The position numbers were made by a program, and so were the translations under genes. Source: Ruminiclostridium sp. (GTDB taxonomy: Bacteria > Bacillota > Clostridia > Oscillospirales > Oscillospiraceae). From it: a DNA stretch of 64,000 bases. The stretch spans positions 1 through 64,000 of the forward strand of contig JAAWAE010000099.1 of assembly GCA_022792035.1 (NCBI GenBank), written 5' to 3'. Under the pieces are notes generated by a model. It searched no databases. It was not told where the DNA came from and saw only the letters and a program-made list of their open reading frames with translations. This document shows, one piece after another, positions 6,688 through 15,313 of this stretch (position 1 is the first letter of the stretch; each line of letters starts with the position of its first letter).

Positions 6688-8391
6688 TTAAAGCGCGCTC
6701 TTCTTCAACTCCTCCAACAAAGCCTCCGTCTCCTGGGCCACCTGCCGCAGCGCCCCCTCCTCAAAGGGCGAGCGCAGTCCGGCCTCCTCCAGCAGCTGCG
6801 TGAACACTTTCTCTCCACCCTGGGACAGAAAGCGCACATACCGGGCAAAGGCCCCGTCATAGTCCTTCTGGGACGCCAACAGGAACTGCAGCGCCGCAGT
6901 CTGGGCCAGACAGTAGTCGATATAATAAAACGGCGTCTCGTAGATGTGCATCTGATACTGCCAGCGGGTCCCCTCCTCCAAGTAGGGGATCCCCTCAAAG
7001 TGCAGGTGGGGGCGGAAGTCGGCCTCCAGCTTCCGCCAGGCAGCCTTCCGCTCCTCGGGGGTCCACTCCGGGTTCTCATAGACTTGCCGCTGGAAATCGT
7101 CCACGATGGTCCCATAGGGCAGGAAGGACAGGGAATCCAGCAGGTGCATGAATTGATACCGCTTGGCATCCTCCCCAAAGAAGTGTTCCATATACGGCCA
7201 GGCGAAAAACTCCATGCTCATGGAGTGGGTCTCCGCCGTCTCCATGCCGCCTACGTTCAGCTCCACCACATACTCGTTGTCCGCGATGGTATAGTCGGCA
7301 AAGGCATGACCGGCCTCGTGGGTCACCACGTCCACGTCTGCGGAGGTCCCGTTGAAGTTCGCCAAAATAAACGGCTGATGATAGGCCATGAAGCTGGTGC
7401 AGTAGCCGCCGCCCCACTTGTTCTTCCGGGACTCCACGTCGAAGGCGTCCGTATCCAGCATGAAGTCAAAAAACTTCCCCGTCTCTTCACTCATGTCGTG
7501 ATACATCGCCTTCGCGGCGGCAAAGATCTCCTCCTTGCCTCCCTTGGGGGCGGGGTCCCCCTGGGGGAAGATGATGTCATAATCGTACAGCATCAGCTGC
7601 TCCACGCCCAAGGTCTTGGCCACCTCACGGCGCAGGCGGGCCACCACGGGCACCACGTCCCGGCGGATGTTCTCCCGGAACTGCTTGACCTCCTCCGGTC
7701 CGTAGCACAGCCGCCCCATGCGGTAATAGCCCAGCTCCACGAAGTTTTTGTAGCCCATACGCACCGCCATGCGGTGGCGGATCTTCACCAGCTGGTCAAA
7801 GAGCCCGTCCAGCTCCTGGCTGTGCTCCTGCAGGGTCCGGCCCAAGACCTCATAGGCCTCCTTCCGGGTGGCCCGGTCCGGCGACTTGGCGTGCTTCATC
7901 AGCATGGGCCGGGGGAGTTTTTCGCCCCGGAACTCGAACTCCATCCCCGCCATCAGCTGGGAGTATTTGCTCACCAAACGGTTCTCCTCCACCATCTCCT
8001 GGATGATGCAGGGGGCCATGGACTTCAAATCCACCGCAAAGGACCGGTACATCAGCGGCAGCAAGGCCCCGCTCTCCTCCAGCTCCTGGCGGTAGGGGCT
8101 TTGGACCATGGCCCGGGTGTAGTCCTGCATCAGGCTTTGGGCCTGGGGGCCGGTCTCGTCGTAATAATCCTTTTCCGCCAGATAAAACTCGTCGGCGGTG
8201 TTGATGCTGTAGCGCATATAGGACAGGGCCTGGGCGGTCTCCAGCCGGACGGCCAGAGCATTGTACCGCTTCCGGGCCTCTAAAACCTCCCGGGCGGAGG
8301 CGGCGTGCTTCACCTGCCGGATGATGTCCTTGATCTCCGCGGTAAACTCCTCGATGGACAGTCGTTGGTATTTCAGTTCCGATACTTTCAT
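6688..8391 (-). CDS. M3-family oligoendopeptidase (PepF/PepF1-like)
   Basis: 567 residues, the normal size for clostridial M3 oligoendopeptidases. It is a cytoplasmic zinc peptidase that trims short peptides. The motif HEAGH (358-362) carries two His ligands and the catalytic Glu; the GGMETAETHS stretch near 381-390 supplies the third ligand region. The long helical N-terminal part and the substrate loop (GGGYCTSF, IYETPFYYIDYCLAQ) are typical. AAAAAAGGAG precedes ATG 8391. The P1 peptidase gene lies 15 bases upstream and murC just before that, so the three probably share one leftward transcript. Confidence 0.93.
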   Translation of the reverse strand: MKVSELKYQRLSIEEFTAEIKDIIRQVKHAASAREVLEARKRYNALAVRLETAQALSYMRYSINTADEFYLAEKDYYDETGPQAQSLMQDYTRAMVQSPYRQELEESGALLPLMYRSFAVDLKSMAPCIIQEMVEENRLVSKYSQLMAGMEFEFRGEKLPRPMLMKHAKSPDRATRKEAYEVLGRTLQEHSQELDGLFDQLVKIRHRMAVRMGYKNFVELGYYRMGRLCYGPEEVKQFRENIRRDVVPVVARLRREVAKTLGVEQLMLYDYDIIFPQGDPAPKGGKEEIFAAAKAMYHDMSEETGKFFDFMLDTDAFDVESRKNKWGGGYCTSFMAYHQPFILANFNGTSADVDVVTHEAGHAFADYTIADNEYVVELNVGGMETAETHSMSMEFFAWPYMEHFFGEDAKRYQFMHLLDSLSFLPYGTIVDDFQRQVYENPEWTPEERKAAWRKLEADFRPHLHFEGIPYLEEGTRWQYQMHIYETPFYYIDYCLAQTAALQFLLASQKDYDGAFARYVRFLSQGGEKVFTQLLEEAGLRSPFEEGALRQVAQETEALLEELKKSAL

Positions 8392-8406
8392 GCTTCGCTC
8401 CTTTTT

Positions 8407-9393
8407 TCAAAACTTACAGAAAGGCAGGTCCCCTCGGGCGGGCCTGCCGTGGAGGCTCTCCGCCTGCTCCACCGCCCGGTGGATGGCCTGCTCTACCGCC
8501 CGGGCGGCCAGGATGCCCACAGCGTCCGGGTCAGCGGAAACCGCCCCGCTGCACATGGCAAAGACAGCGTCCCCATCAAAGGTAGCGTTGGCGGGGCGGA
8601 CCGCTCGGGCGATGCCGTTCTGGGCCACCGCCGCCAGCTTATTGGCCTGGGCCTTGTTCAGTCTGGCGTTGGTGAGGACGCAGCCGATCACCGTGTTCTC
8701 TCCCACGGGTTTCCCGCTGAAAATGTCCCGCTGCTGGGCGCTGTGGGCAATGAGCCAGTCCTCAGTGGAGAGGAAGCCGTCGTTCCCGTCCTGGCGCGCC
8801 CCGGCGATGATCCGGCCCTCCTTCACCACGTCTCCCATGGCGTTACAGGCCACCACAGCGCCCACCATCAGCGCCCCTTCCTGGAACGCGGCGGCTCCAA
8901 TGCCGCCCTTCATGGCAAACGCCGGGCCGCGGATCTTCCCCACGGTACAGCCGGTGCCAGCCCCGTGGTTCCCCTCCCGGAAGGGTCCTCCCGCCAGGGC
9001 GGCGGCGCAGGCGGCTCGGCCCATGGCGGCATCGGGCCGGACCTCTCCCCGCCCGATCTTCAAATCGAAGAGCACCGCGGCGCAGACGTTGGGCACCACC
9101 GTGACCCCTACGTCCCGGCCGATGCCCGCCTCCTCCAGACAGGCCATCACGCCCCCGGCGGCATCCAAGCCGAAGGCACTGCCTCCGGTGAGCAGGACGG
9201 CGTGGACCGCTTCCCGGTTGCACCGGGGGTCCAGGGCGTCGGTGTCCCGGGTACCGGGGGACCCGCCCCGGACATCCACCCCGGTCACTGCCCCCTGGGG
9301 ACAGAGGAGGACCGTACAGCCGGTGGCGGCTTCCCGGTCCTCCGCCTGGCCGATGCAAAAGCCGGGGATGTCTTGTATCCTTAGTCTATCCAC
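8407..9393 (-). CDS. P1-family peptidase (DmpA / L-aminopeptidase-esterase-like)
   Basis: 328 residues from GTG 9393 (AAGGAAAAA upstream). The opening GFCIGQAEDREAATGCTVLL, the GGSPGTRDTDAL stretch, HAVLLTGGSAFGLDAAGGVM and GAGTGCTVGKIRG are signatures of the P1 (DmpA/OAT-like) fold. These proenzymes cut themselves to expose a nucleophile and release N-terminal residues from small peptides or amides. I did not fix the nucleophile with certainty. It sits between murC (7 bases away) and an M3 peptidase. No signal peptide is visible. Confidence 0.88.
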   Translation of the reverse strand: MDRLRIQDIPGFCIGQAEDREAATGCTVLLCPQGAVTGVDVRGGSPGTRDTDALDPRCNREAVHAVLLTGGSAFGLDAAGGVMACLEEAGIGRDVGVTVVPNVCAAVLFDLKIGRGEVRPDAAMGRAACAAALAGGPFREGNHGAGTGCTVGKIRGPAFAMKGGIGAAAFQEGALMVGAVVACNAMGDVVKEGRIIAGARQDGNDGFLSTEDWLIAHSAQQRDIFSGKPVGENTVIGCVLTNARLNKAQANKLAAVAQNGIARAVRPANATFDGDAVFAMCSGAVSADPDAVGILAARAVEQAIHRAVEQAESLHGRPARGDLPFCKF

Positions 9394-9400
9394 TTTTTCC

Positions 9401-10783
9401 TTATTGTTTCTCCGCCTGGCCGCGTTTTGCCAGGGCTTCGCCTACGGTATAGATATTCCCCGCGCCTACCGTGAGGATCAAGTCCCCCGGACGGGCCAGC
9501 CGGTAGAGCCAGTTGGTCAGCTCCGCGAAGGAGGGCGCCACCAGGGCCCCGGGCACCTGGTCCGCCAGGTCCTGGGAGGAAATGCCCACGTCGTTCTTCT
9601 CCCGGGCGGCGTAAATCTCTGCCAGGAAGGTGACGTTGGGCTTTTTCAGCGCCGCCACGAACTCATCAAACAGGGCCTTGGTCCGGGTGTAGGTATGGGG
9701 CTGGAAGGCGCAGATCACCCGCTGATAGCCCAGGCTCATGGCCGTGTCCAGCAGGGCGTTGAGTTCTCCGGGGTGGTGGGCGTAGTCATCGTAAATGGTG
9801 GCCCCCTTTACCTTCCCCTTGTACTCAAAGCGCCGGCCCGCGCCGCGGAAATCGTTCAATCCTCTGGCGATGGCCTCCCCGGAGATTCCCAGCACCAGCG
9901 CGGCGGCGGCGGCGGCGATGGCGTTCTTTACATTATGGACCCCAGGGACCTGGAGGGAAATGTGGGCCACCGGCTTCCCGTCCTGCACCACGTCGAAGGT
10001 AGGCAGGCCCGCCTTCCACTTGAGGTTTTCCGCATGGAAATCCCCCTGCTCCAGGCCGAAGGTCAGGACCCCCTTCTTGCCCCTCAGGGCCTCCATGGTG
10101 TTGGCGTCCTCCCCGTTGGCCAGGACAGCCCCGTCCTTGGGCACCAGGTCGGCAAAGGCCCGGAAGGAGTTCTCCACATCCTCCAGGTCCTCGAAAAAGT
10201 CCAGGTGGTCCGCCTCGATATTCAAAATCACCGCCACGGTGGGCGAGAAAGAGAGGAAGGAGTTGCAGTATTCGCAGGACTCCAGGATGATGGTCTCCCC
10301 CTTCCCCACCCGGTGGCCGGTGCCCAGCAGGGGCAGGGTGCCGCCGATCATCACCGTGGGGTCGATGCGGGCCGCCATGGCGATGTGGGTACACATGGAG
10401 GTGGTGGTGGTCTTTCCATGGGTGCCGGAGATGCACAAGGCATTCTCATAGCGCCGCATGATGGAGCCCCAAGCCTCCGCCCGCTCAAAGACAGGAATCC
10501 CCTGTTCCCGGGCGGCGGCGATCTCGGGGTTGCCGTCGTGGACGGCGGCGGTGCGGATAATAAAATCCTTCCCCTCCACGCTCTCGGGCAGGTGTCCGAT
10601 GGTCACGGGAATGCCCAGGGAACGCAGGTGCTCTACCGAGCTGCTCTCCTGCATATCGGAACCACTGACGCGCAGGCCCTCCCCATGGAGCACCTCCGCC
10701 AAAGGGGACATGGACACGCCGCCGATCCCCACCAAATGCGCCCGCTTGCCGGGCACGATATAATCATGTATAATAGTTGCCAT
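9401..10783 (-). CDS. murC: UDP-N-acetylmuramate--L-alanine ligase
   Basis: Adds L-Ala to UDP-MurNAc, the first amino acid of the peptidoglycan stem peptide, in the cytosol. 460 residues from ATG 10783, the usual MurC length; a 28-residue longer frame lacks MurC-like sequence. The N-terminal Rossmann part HLVGIGGVSMSPLAEVL binds UDP. The ATP site GTHGKTTTT is at 120-128. ILNIEADHLDFF and YDDYAHHPGE are further Mur-ligase motifs, and the C-terminal domain closes with DLILTVGAGNIYTVGEAL. AGGTG lies 10 bases before the start. Other wall genes in the window (murF, ddl, uppP, dapF) fit. Confidence 0.97.
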   Translation of the reverse strand: MATIIHDYIVPGKRAHLVGIGGVSMSPLAEVLHGEGLRVSGSDMQESSSVEHLRSLGIPVTIGHLPESVEGKDFIIRTAAVHDGNPEIAAAREQGIPVFERAEAWGSIMRRYENALCISGTHGKTTTTSMCTHIAMAARIDPTVMIGGTLPLLGTGHRVGKGETIILESCEYCNSFLSFSPTVAVILNIEADHLDFFEDLEDVENSFRAFADLVPKDGAVLANGEDANTMEALRGKKGVLTFGLEQGDFHAENLKWKAGLPTFDVVQDGKPVAHISLQVPGVHNVKNAIAAAAAALVLGISGEAIARGLNDFRGAGRRFEYKGKVKGATIYDDYAHHPGELNALLDTAMSLGYQRVICAFQPHTYTRTKALFDEFVAALKKPNVTFLAEIYAAREKNDVGISSQDLADQVPGALVAPSFAELTNWLYRLARPGDLILTVGAGNIYTVGEALAKRGQAEKQ

Positions 10784-10932
10784 TGGGTTTACACACCTTT
10801 TTCCTTCAGCTATAATAAATGTATTTTTATTGCATTCCATTATATCCAATTTCCCGCACCTTGGCAAGTGTTTCCGCTTGATTCAGTATAAGCGGGAAAG
10901 GGCAAAATCATAACCGAAGGGGGCGTATTTTT

Positions 10933-11433
10933 GTGAAGCTGTACGGAGCACGCGGCATAGACGGGCGGACGCTCCTGGCCTGGGCCGCGCAGCAGGGCTG
11001 GGGGCTGGACACCCTCCCGGACATTGTCCGAGGGGCGGAGGGCAAGCCCCGCTTCCCGCACCACCCCCATCTCCACTTCAACCTCAGCCACAGCGGCGCG
11101 CTGACCCTCTGCGCCCTTTCCGCCCGGCCGGTGGGCGTGGATCTCGAGTGCATCCGTCCCCGGCGGGAGGGACTGTTCCGCTATGCCCTCACGGACAAGG
11201 AGTACGATCAGTTTGCCGCCCTGGGAGGGGATTGGCCCGCCTTCTACACCCTCTGGACCCGGAAGGAAGCCTGGTGCAAATACACCGGTCTGGGCCTGCG
11301 CCGCCAGTGGAAGCAGACGCCCCCCAAAAAACCGTTCGCCCGCAGCTACGCCGGGGAAGGCTGGCGGGCCGCCGTCTGGGGGGAGGAACCGCCCCCGGCG
11401 CAAATCATCTGGATGGAAGGAGACACCCCATGA
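10933..11433 (+). CDS. 4'-phosphopantetheinyl transferase superfamily protein
   Basis: 166 residues from GTG 10933. It transfers the phosphopantetheine arm of CoA to a carrier protein. The three signature motifs are present: FNLSHSG (49-55), GVDLE (68-72, Mg-binding) and WTRKEAWCKYTG (108-119). At 166 residues it is shorter than Sfp (about 220), and the N-terminal subdomain is reduced. No synthase is nearby to name its carrier protein. Its last bases overlap the start of the glycosylase gene (ATGA), so the two are co-translated although the functions are unrelated. Confidence 0.9.
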   Translation: MKLYGARGIDGRTLLAWAAQQGWGLDTLPDIVRGAEGKPRFPHHPHLHFNLSHSGALTLCALSARPVGVDLECIRPRREGLFRYALTDKEYDQFAALGGDWPAFYTLWTRKEAWCKYTGLGLRRQWKQTPPKKPFARSYAGEGWRAAVWGEEPPPAQIIWMEGDTP

Positions 11434-12059
11434 AATTGGACCGTGAATTTTATGCCCGGGATACCCGTCTCGTCGCCCAGGCGCTGTTGGGAAAGTATCT
11501 CGTTCGTGTACAGGACGGCTGTCCCCTAGCCATACGCATCACGGAAACGGAGGCGTATATCGGCCCCATCGACAAGGCCTGCCACGCCTACAACTACCGC
11601 CGCACCGCCCGCACCGAAACCTTGTTCGCCGCCCCCGGCACCGCCTATATCTATCTCATTTATGGGATGTACCACTGTCTGAACTTCGTGACGGAGGCAG
11701 AGGGCGAACCCTGCGCCGTCCTCCTGCGGGGCGGGGAGGCCCGAGGGGATGTGGAGCTTTTGTCCCGAATCCGCTACGGGAAACCCTCCGCGCAGCTGTC
11801 CGCCTATCAGCGGAAAAATTTCCTCAATGGGCCGGGGAAGCTCTGTCGGGCTTTGGACTTGACTCGCGCGGAAAATGGACTATCCCTTTTGGGCGATTCC
11901 CTCTTCCTCTGCGATGATCTGTCCCCGCTGGGGCTGTGGGCCCCGCCGGAGGATGCCCTCCCCTTCCCCATCGCCTCCGGCAAACGCGTGGGCATCGACT
12001 ACGCGCAGGAGGCCGCAGAGTTCCCCTGGCGGTATTGGATTGAGGCAGGCAAAGATTAA
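11430..12059 (+). CDS. DNA-3-methyladenine glycosylase (AAG/MPG family)
   Basis: 209 residues from ATG 11430, which overlaps the transferase stop; AAGGAGA lies before it. The enzyme flips and removes alkylated or deaminated purines in base-excision repair. The active-site segment ITETEAYIG (Glu 39/41) and the minor-groove segment TLFAAPGTAYIYLIYGMYHC are clear matches. NGPGKLCRALDLT is the conserved third motif. Length agrees with Bacillus AAG homologues. A 13-base inverted repeat covers the stop codon. Confidence 0.95.
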   Translation: MKLDREFYARDTRLVAQALLGKYLVRVQDGCPLAIRITETEAYIGPIDKACHAYNYRRTARTETLFAAPGTAYIYLIYGMYHCLNFVTEAEGEPCAVLLRGGEARGDVELLSRIRYGKPSAQLSAYQRKNFLNGPGKLCRALDLTRAENGLSLLGDSLFLCDDLSPLGLWAPPEDALPFPIASGKRVGIDYAQEAAEFPWRYWIEAGKD

Positions 12060-12077
12060 ATCTCTGCCTGCCTCAAT
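12039..12077. terminator. Convergent hairpin at the glycosylase end
   Basis: ATTGAGGCAGGCA (12039-12051) and TGCCTGCCTCAAT (12065-12077) pair perfectly over 13 bases. No T-run follows on either strand, so it may be a weak bidirectional terminator between two converging genes. Confidence 0.5.
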
Positions 12078-12109
12078 AACGTTAAGACATATCGCTGCTC
12101 TGTGCGCTT

Positions 12110-14302
12110 TTATAACTGGTCCAAGGGCAGCGTCTCTCCGTCCTGGAGAACCCGCACCCGGTCCTTCCAGCGGGCAAACGCCGGGATGGAAGAAAACTCC
12201 TCCGCCCGCTGGGTGTGCATGGGGACGACCCACTTCGGGTCCACCGTCTCCATCAGCTTGGCGATGGTCTCCACATAGGCGTGGCCGCTGGTGTGGAGGG
12301 TTTCGTAGGGGCGGCCGCCGATAAAGCGCAGCAGGGCTTCGTCGGCGTATCGCTTCTCCAGATATCCCGTCCACATAGAGTAGATGATCTGGCCGTCCAG
12401 GGGATAAAATTTATCCCGCATCCGTTCAAACACGTTCGGCCGCTCCGGCACAGAATTTTTCCGCGCCAGCATCACGAAGCCGTTGGCGTGCATCTGTCTG
12501 GCGTCTGCCACCTGGAAGTCCAAACGCACATCCGCCTGCTTGGCCTGCTCCCGCAGTTGGGCGCAGCGTTTTTTCATATACGCCGCCTGCCTGTGCTTTG
12601 TGGAGCCTTTCCAGGGTTTCCAGGGGACATGAATGACCGGGTGCTTAGCGGATGGCTGATACAGGGGATGGTCCTTTCGGGCTTTCATGGCGGTGAGCAG
12701 GATCTCCGCTTGATAATCATCGCAGACAAAGCAGTATCCTTCCGGCGTATGGTGGTAAAACTCCATGACGCTGTCCAGATTGGTGGAGGAAACCAACACG
12801 AAATTATATTTGTGCCGCCGGAACAACTCCTCCGCCTTCGCCCCCAGCTGCTCCTCTGTCTGGAGGGTGTTTGTGCTGACCGCCTGCTCCCGGGAGAGCA
12901 TGGTCCCTTCGGTGACCAGCAAATCGATCCCTCGGGGGACCTGTTCTTCCAACCTGCGCCAGAACCTGTCCTCTCCGCCAAAAAGGCCGTGCTCCCGGAA
13001 ATCCCCGGTGAACAGGATCTTTTTCCCCGCGGCCTGGATGTAGAACATATAGGCATCCGGTGCGGAGTGATCCACGCCGATGGGGCGCACGGAAATGTCC
13101 CGAAATGCCTGCAGCTCCTGCCCGTCCTGATAGGTGCCCATCCGCTCCACCGCCGGAAGGCCCCGATCCTTCGTGATAAAATCCAGACGGGAAACCAACA
13201 CTTTCAGAAGATCCTTCGCCAGCGGACCAATGTACATACGGACGCCTTCGGGCGTTTTTTTGTAAAGCCCATAGTGGTCGCCGTGGGAATGGGTGAACAG
13301 CAGGCCGTCGATCGGCCGGCCGTCAAAGACTACGGAGAGGAGCGTATCGTCCGAAACAGACGCGTTGGTATCCGGCAGATCGGCCCCCAGGTCGATCAGG
13401 ATCCGGCTTTCCCCGGCACTGAGTTCGGTACAGCAGCCGCCGATCTGGTGGCTGCCCCGATGGATGATCAATCTCGGCCCCATGCTGCTCCCATAAATTT
13501 CTTCGGTAAGGGACCGGAGCATCAGAAGATATCCTTCCAATCCAGGCTCGGGTTTCAGCAGCGGAACGGCGGTCTTTAAGCAGATGCTTCCCAGATTTTC
13601 GGGATGGACGTAAAATCCCCCGCAGTTCATTAGGCTTTCATGTGGTTCCTCTCCGTTCGGCGTAATATAAATCAGACGCAGTTTTTTCTGCCACAATGCC
13701 TTGCGGTCATTCACGTCAGGGCAAGCATCCAGTATCTGGCCGATTGTGTAGAGGTACTTATAGGTGGACGCTTTCCCCTCGCGTTTCAGCGTTTCCCTCG
13801 CCTGGGCCGCGTATGTCTTCTCCGGGGCATGGCCAGCGATGTTGGAAAAACTCGCGTTCAGTGTTTCCAGGTTCCAGGAACCGGTGTATTTCTTGCTGAG
13901 CATTCGCAGCAATTTATCCCCAAACACTTCGCCGAATGTTCTGGGGGTATGCCCTTCGTCTGCATCGCAGCAGCATTTGATATAATGTTCCGCTTGTTTG
14001 CCCTCAGTGCTGCCGAAGTTGGTTTTCAGTTCCACCAAATAGAGGTACTCTCCTACAAAGATGTAGTCAATTTTTGATCCTCTGTCATCTTTGGGGGGCG
14101 TGCCACCCGCTGAAACTTCTTCCATTGACATCTCTTTTGTCAAAAAAGCCGCATCAATACCACACTCGTTTCGGAGAATCTGCTGTATATAAGGGGTCAG
14201 CAGGGTATGCAGGATTACTTCCGCCTGGATGTTGGGGGTGAAGCAGTCGTTGACCACCCATTTTTTGATTTGTGCCATCAGACCGTTCCCTTGCTCCGCC
14301 AT
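12110..14302 (-). CDS. Fusion of a PD-(D/E)XK nuclease-like domain with a metallo-beta-lactamase-fold hydrolase
   Basis: 730 residues from ATG 14302 (AAGGAGCC upstream). Residues about 1-270 look like a restriction-endonuclease fold: GSKIDYIF with Asp 79, then YLYLVELKTNF with E91-L-K93, the D...ExK core. From about 276 a metallo-beta-lactamase domain begins (PRLIIHRGSHQIGGCC). It has the metal motif THSHGDH (H338, H340, D342, H343), the later GVDHSAPDAYMF, and FTGDFREHG. A long insert with TSGHA and a final MHTQRAEEF resembles the RNase J/beta-CASP type. MBL proteins of this kind usually start at the equivalent of residue 276, so the front domain is an addition. The two domains suggest nucleic acid as target. 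It stands alone between a convergent repair gene and a tRNA. The role, including any defence role, is inference. Confidence 0.75.
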   Translation of the reverse strand: MAEQGNGLMAQIKKWVVNDCFTPNIQAEVILHTLLTPYIQQILRNECGIDAAFLTKEMSMEEVSAGGTPPKDDRGSKIDYIFVGEYLYLVELKTNFGSTEGKQAEHYIKCCCDADEGHTPRTFGEVFGDKLLRMLSKKYTGSWNLETLNASFSNIAGHAPEKTYAAQARETLKREGKASTYKYLYTIGQILDACPDVNDRKALWQKKLRLIYITPNGEEPHESLMNCGGFYVHPENLGSICLKTAVPLLKPEPGLEGYLLMLRSLTEEIYGSSMGPRLIIHRGSHQIGGCCTELSAGESRILIDLGADLPDTNASVSDDTLLSVVFDGRPIDGLLFTHSHGDHYGLYKKTPEGVRMYIGPLAKDLLKVLVSRLDFITKDRGLPAVERMGTYQDGQELQAFRDISVRPIGVDHSAPDAYMFYIQAAGKKILFTGDFREHGLFGGEDRFWRRLEEQVPRGIDLLVTEGTMLSREQAVSTNTLQTEEQLGAKAEELFRRHKYNFVLVSSTNLDSVMEFYHHTPEGYCFVCDDYQAEILLTAMKARKDHPLYQPSAKHPVIHVPWKPWKGSTKHRQAAYMKKRCAQLREQAKQADVRLDFQVADARQMHANGFVMLARKNSVPERPNVFERMRDKFYPLDGQIIYSMWTGYLEKRYADEALLRFIGGRPYETLHTSGHAYVETIAKLMETVDPKWVVPMHTQRAEEFSSIPAFARWKDRVRVLQDGETLPLDQL

Positions 14303-14421
14303 ATTCCCGGCTCCTTTCTTCCGGAGGAATCCACTACAGAACTCTGACAGGCTTTTAAGTGTTTCTCCGTGTTTTTTTGATCTTCCGCTGTGTCCTTCAC
14401 TTTTTCTCGACTTTTATGAAA

Positions 14422-14464
14422 AAAACGTTGTGCCGCAAGGTTTTCCCTTGCGGCACAACGTTTT
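14422..14464 (-). terminator. Terminator of tRNA-Pro
   Basis: A 19-base perfect stem (AAAACGTTGTGCCGCAAGG paired with its complement at 14446-14464), small loop, then TTTTT leftward. It ends 7 bases from the tRNA CCA end. Confidence 0.9.
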
Positions 14465-14470
14465 GCTGTT

Positions 14471-14547
14471 TGGTCCGAGTGACTGGATTCGAACCAGCGG
14501 CCTCTTGAACCCCATTCAAGCGCGATACCAAACTTCGCCACACCCGG
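14471..14547 (-). tRNA. tRNA-Pro (anticodon GGG)
   Basis: 77 bases with encoded CCA. Acceptor stem CCGGGTG/CACTCGG with discriminator A, D-arm with GGT, anticodon stem CTTGA/TCAAG around the loop ATGGGGT, which gives GGG. The T-arm is GCTGG-TTCGAAT-CCAGT. It reads CCC and CCU proline codons. Confidence 0.95.
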
Positions 14548-14569
14548 TTATCTCGTTGACAGCTTAGTC

Positions 14570-14598
14570 AGTATAGCACAGCCTTCCGAAAAAAGCAA
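14570..14598 (-). promoter_or_regulatory. Promoter of tRNA-Pro
   Basis: Minus-strand TTGCTT (14598-14593), 17-base spacer, TATACT (14575-14570), about 22 bases before the mature 5' end. Confidence 0.6.
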
Positions 14599-14647
14599 CC
14601 CCTTTTCGCAAAAAAGTGAATTTTTTTGAAATCCCTCCAGATGCCCC

Positions 14648-15229
14648 CTACACACCAAAAATCAGAGCCTCTGCCGCGATTTGGGACCAGGTCTCCAGAG
14701 ACGAGTAACACCCCCGCAGCTCCTCCTGCCTAACCCAGCGTCCGGCCATCTTCTCTGTCTCCCGTACCTCCACTTCCCCCTCTGTCTCCAACAGGTACAC
14801 CAGCGCCGCGTGATAATCACTGACCCCGCCGGTGTTCTCATTGATGAGGCCAACACAGCGCAGGCTTTGGATCTGCTCCACGGCTACCTCCTCCTCCAGC
14901 TCCCGGAGCAGACCGGCTTGGAGGGGGTCCGGGCTTTCCTCTTCCTCCGGATTGATGTGTCCCCCGACGCCTAGGGACAACTTGTCGTGCAGACGGGCCT
15001 CGGTCTGCTTGCGCAGGCGGCGGAGAAGATAAAAGCTCTCGCCCCGCCGGATGAGCACATAGGGGATGATCTGCTTGACGGTGTTATCATACTCCGCCTG
15101 TTCTCTGGGCATAAAAGAATGGTCACGCAAAATAAAATCCCGGACCGTCTCGATACCCTCCCGAATAAATCCCTCTCCGGGCAGCAGGGCCTCCAGGGCC
15201 TTGCGCTCTACCACCAAAACCTGTTCCAT
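14648..15229 (-). CDS. Nudix-type phosphoesterase, function unknown
   Basis: 193 residues from ATG 15229 (AGGAAGGGATAA upstream). After a 50-residue N-terminal extension with PREQAEYD, the core has YVLIRRGESFYLLRR and SLGVGGHINPEEEES, then LLRELEEEV (about 107-115). This is a Nudix box with a longer spacing between the Gly-Gly and the REL-EE helix than the textbook form. The same arrangement is known from a family of predicted Nudix phosphoesterases in Firmicutes. The substrate is unknown. It is a single gene next to tRNA-Pro. Confidence 0.8.
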   Translation of the reverse strand: MEQVLVVERKALEALLPGEGFIREGIETVRDFILRDHSFMPREQAEYDNTVKQIIPYVLIRRGESFYLLRRLRKQTEARLHDKLSLGVGGHINPEEEESPDPLQAGLLRELEEEVAVEQIQSLRCVGLINENTGGVSDYHAALVYLLETEGEVEVRETEKMAGRWVRQEELRGCYSSLETWSQIAAEALIFGV

Positions 15230-15313
15230 TTTCTTATCCCTTCCTCATATGTTATGTCATGATTATAGCATCCCTATGGCATGGATTGTCAAGGGTGAAT
15301 ATCAGGCGTAAAC

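Noticed and set aside
8261-10891. Very long open frame antisense to the P1 peptidase and murC genes
   Set aside because: Low-complexity Arg/Pro/Ala/Ser protein, no ribosome site, covers two well-supported genes; an effect of high GC at third codon positions.
14278-14541. Short open frame running through tRNA-Pro
   Set aside because: It translates the tRNA and its terminator; both RNAs are clear.
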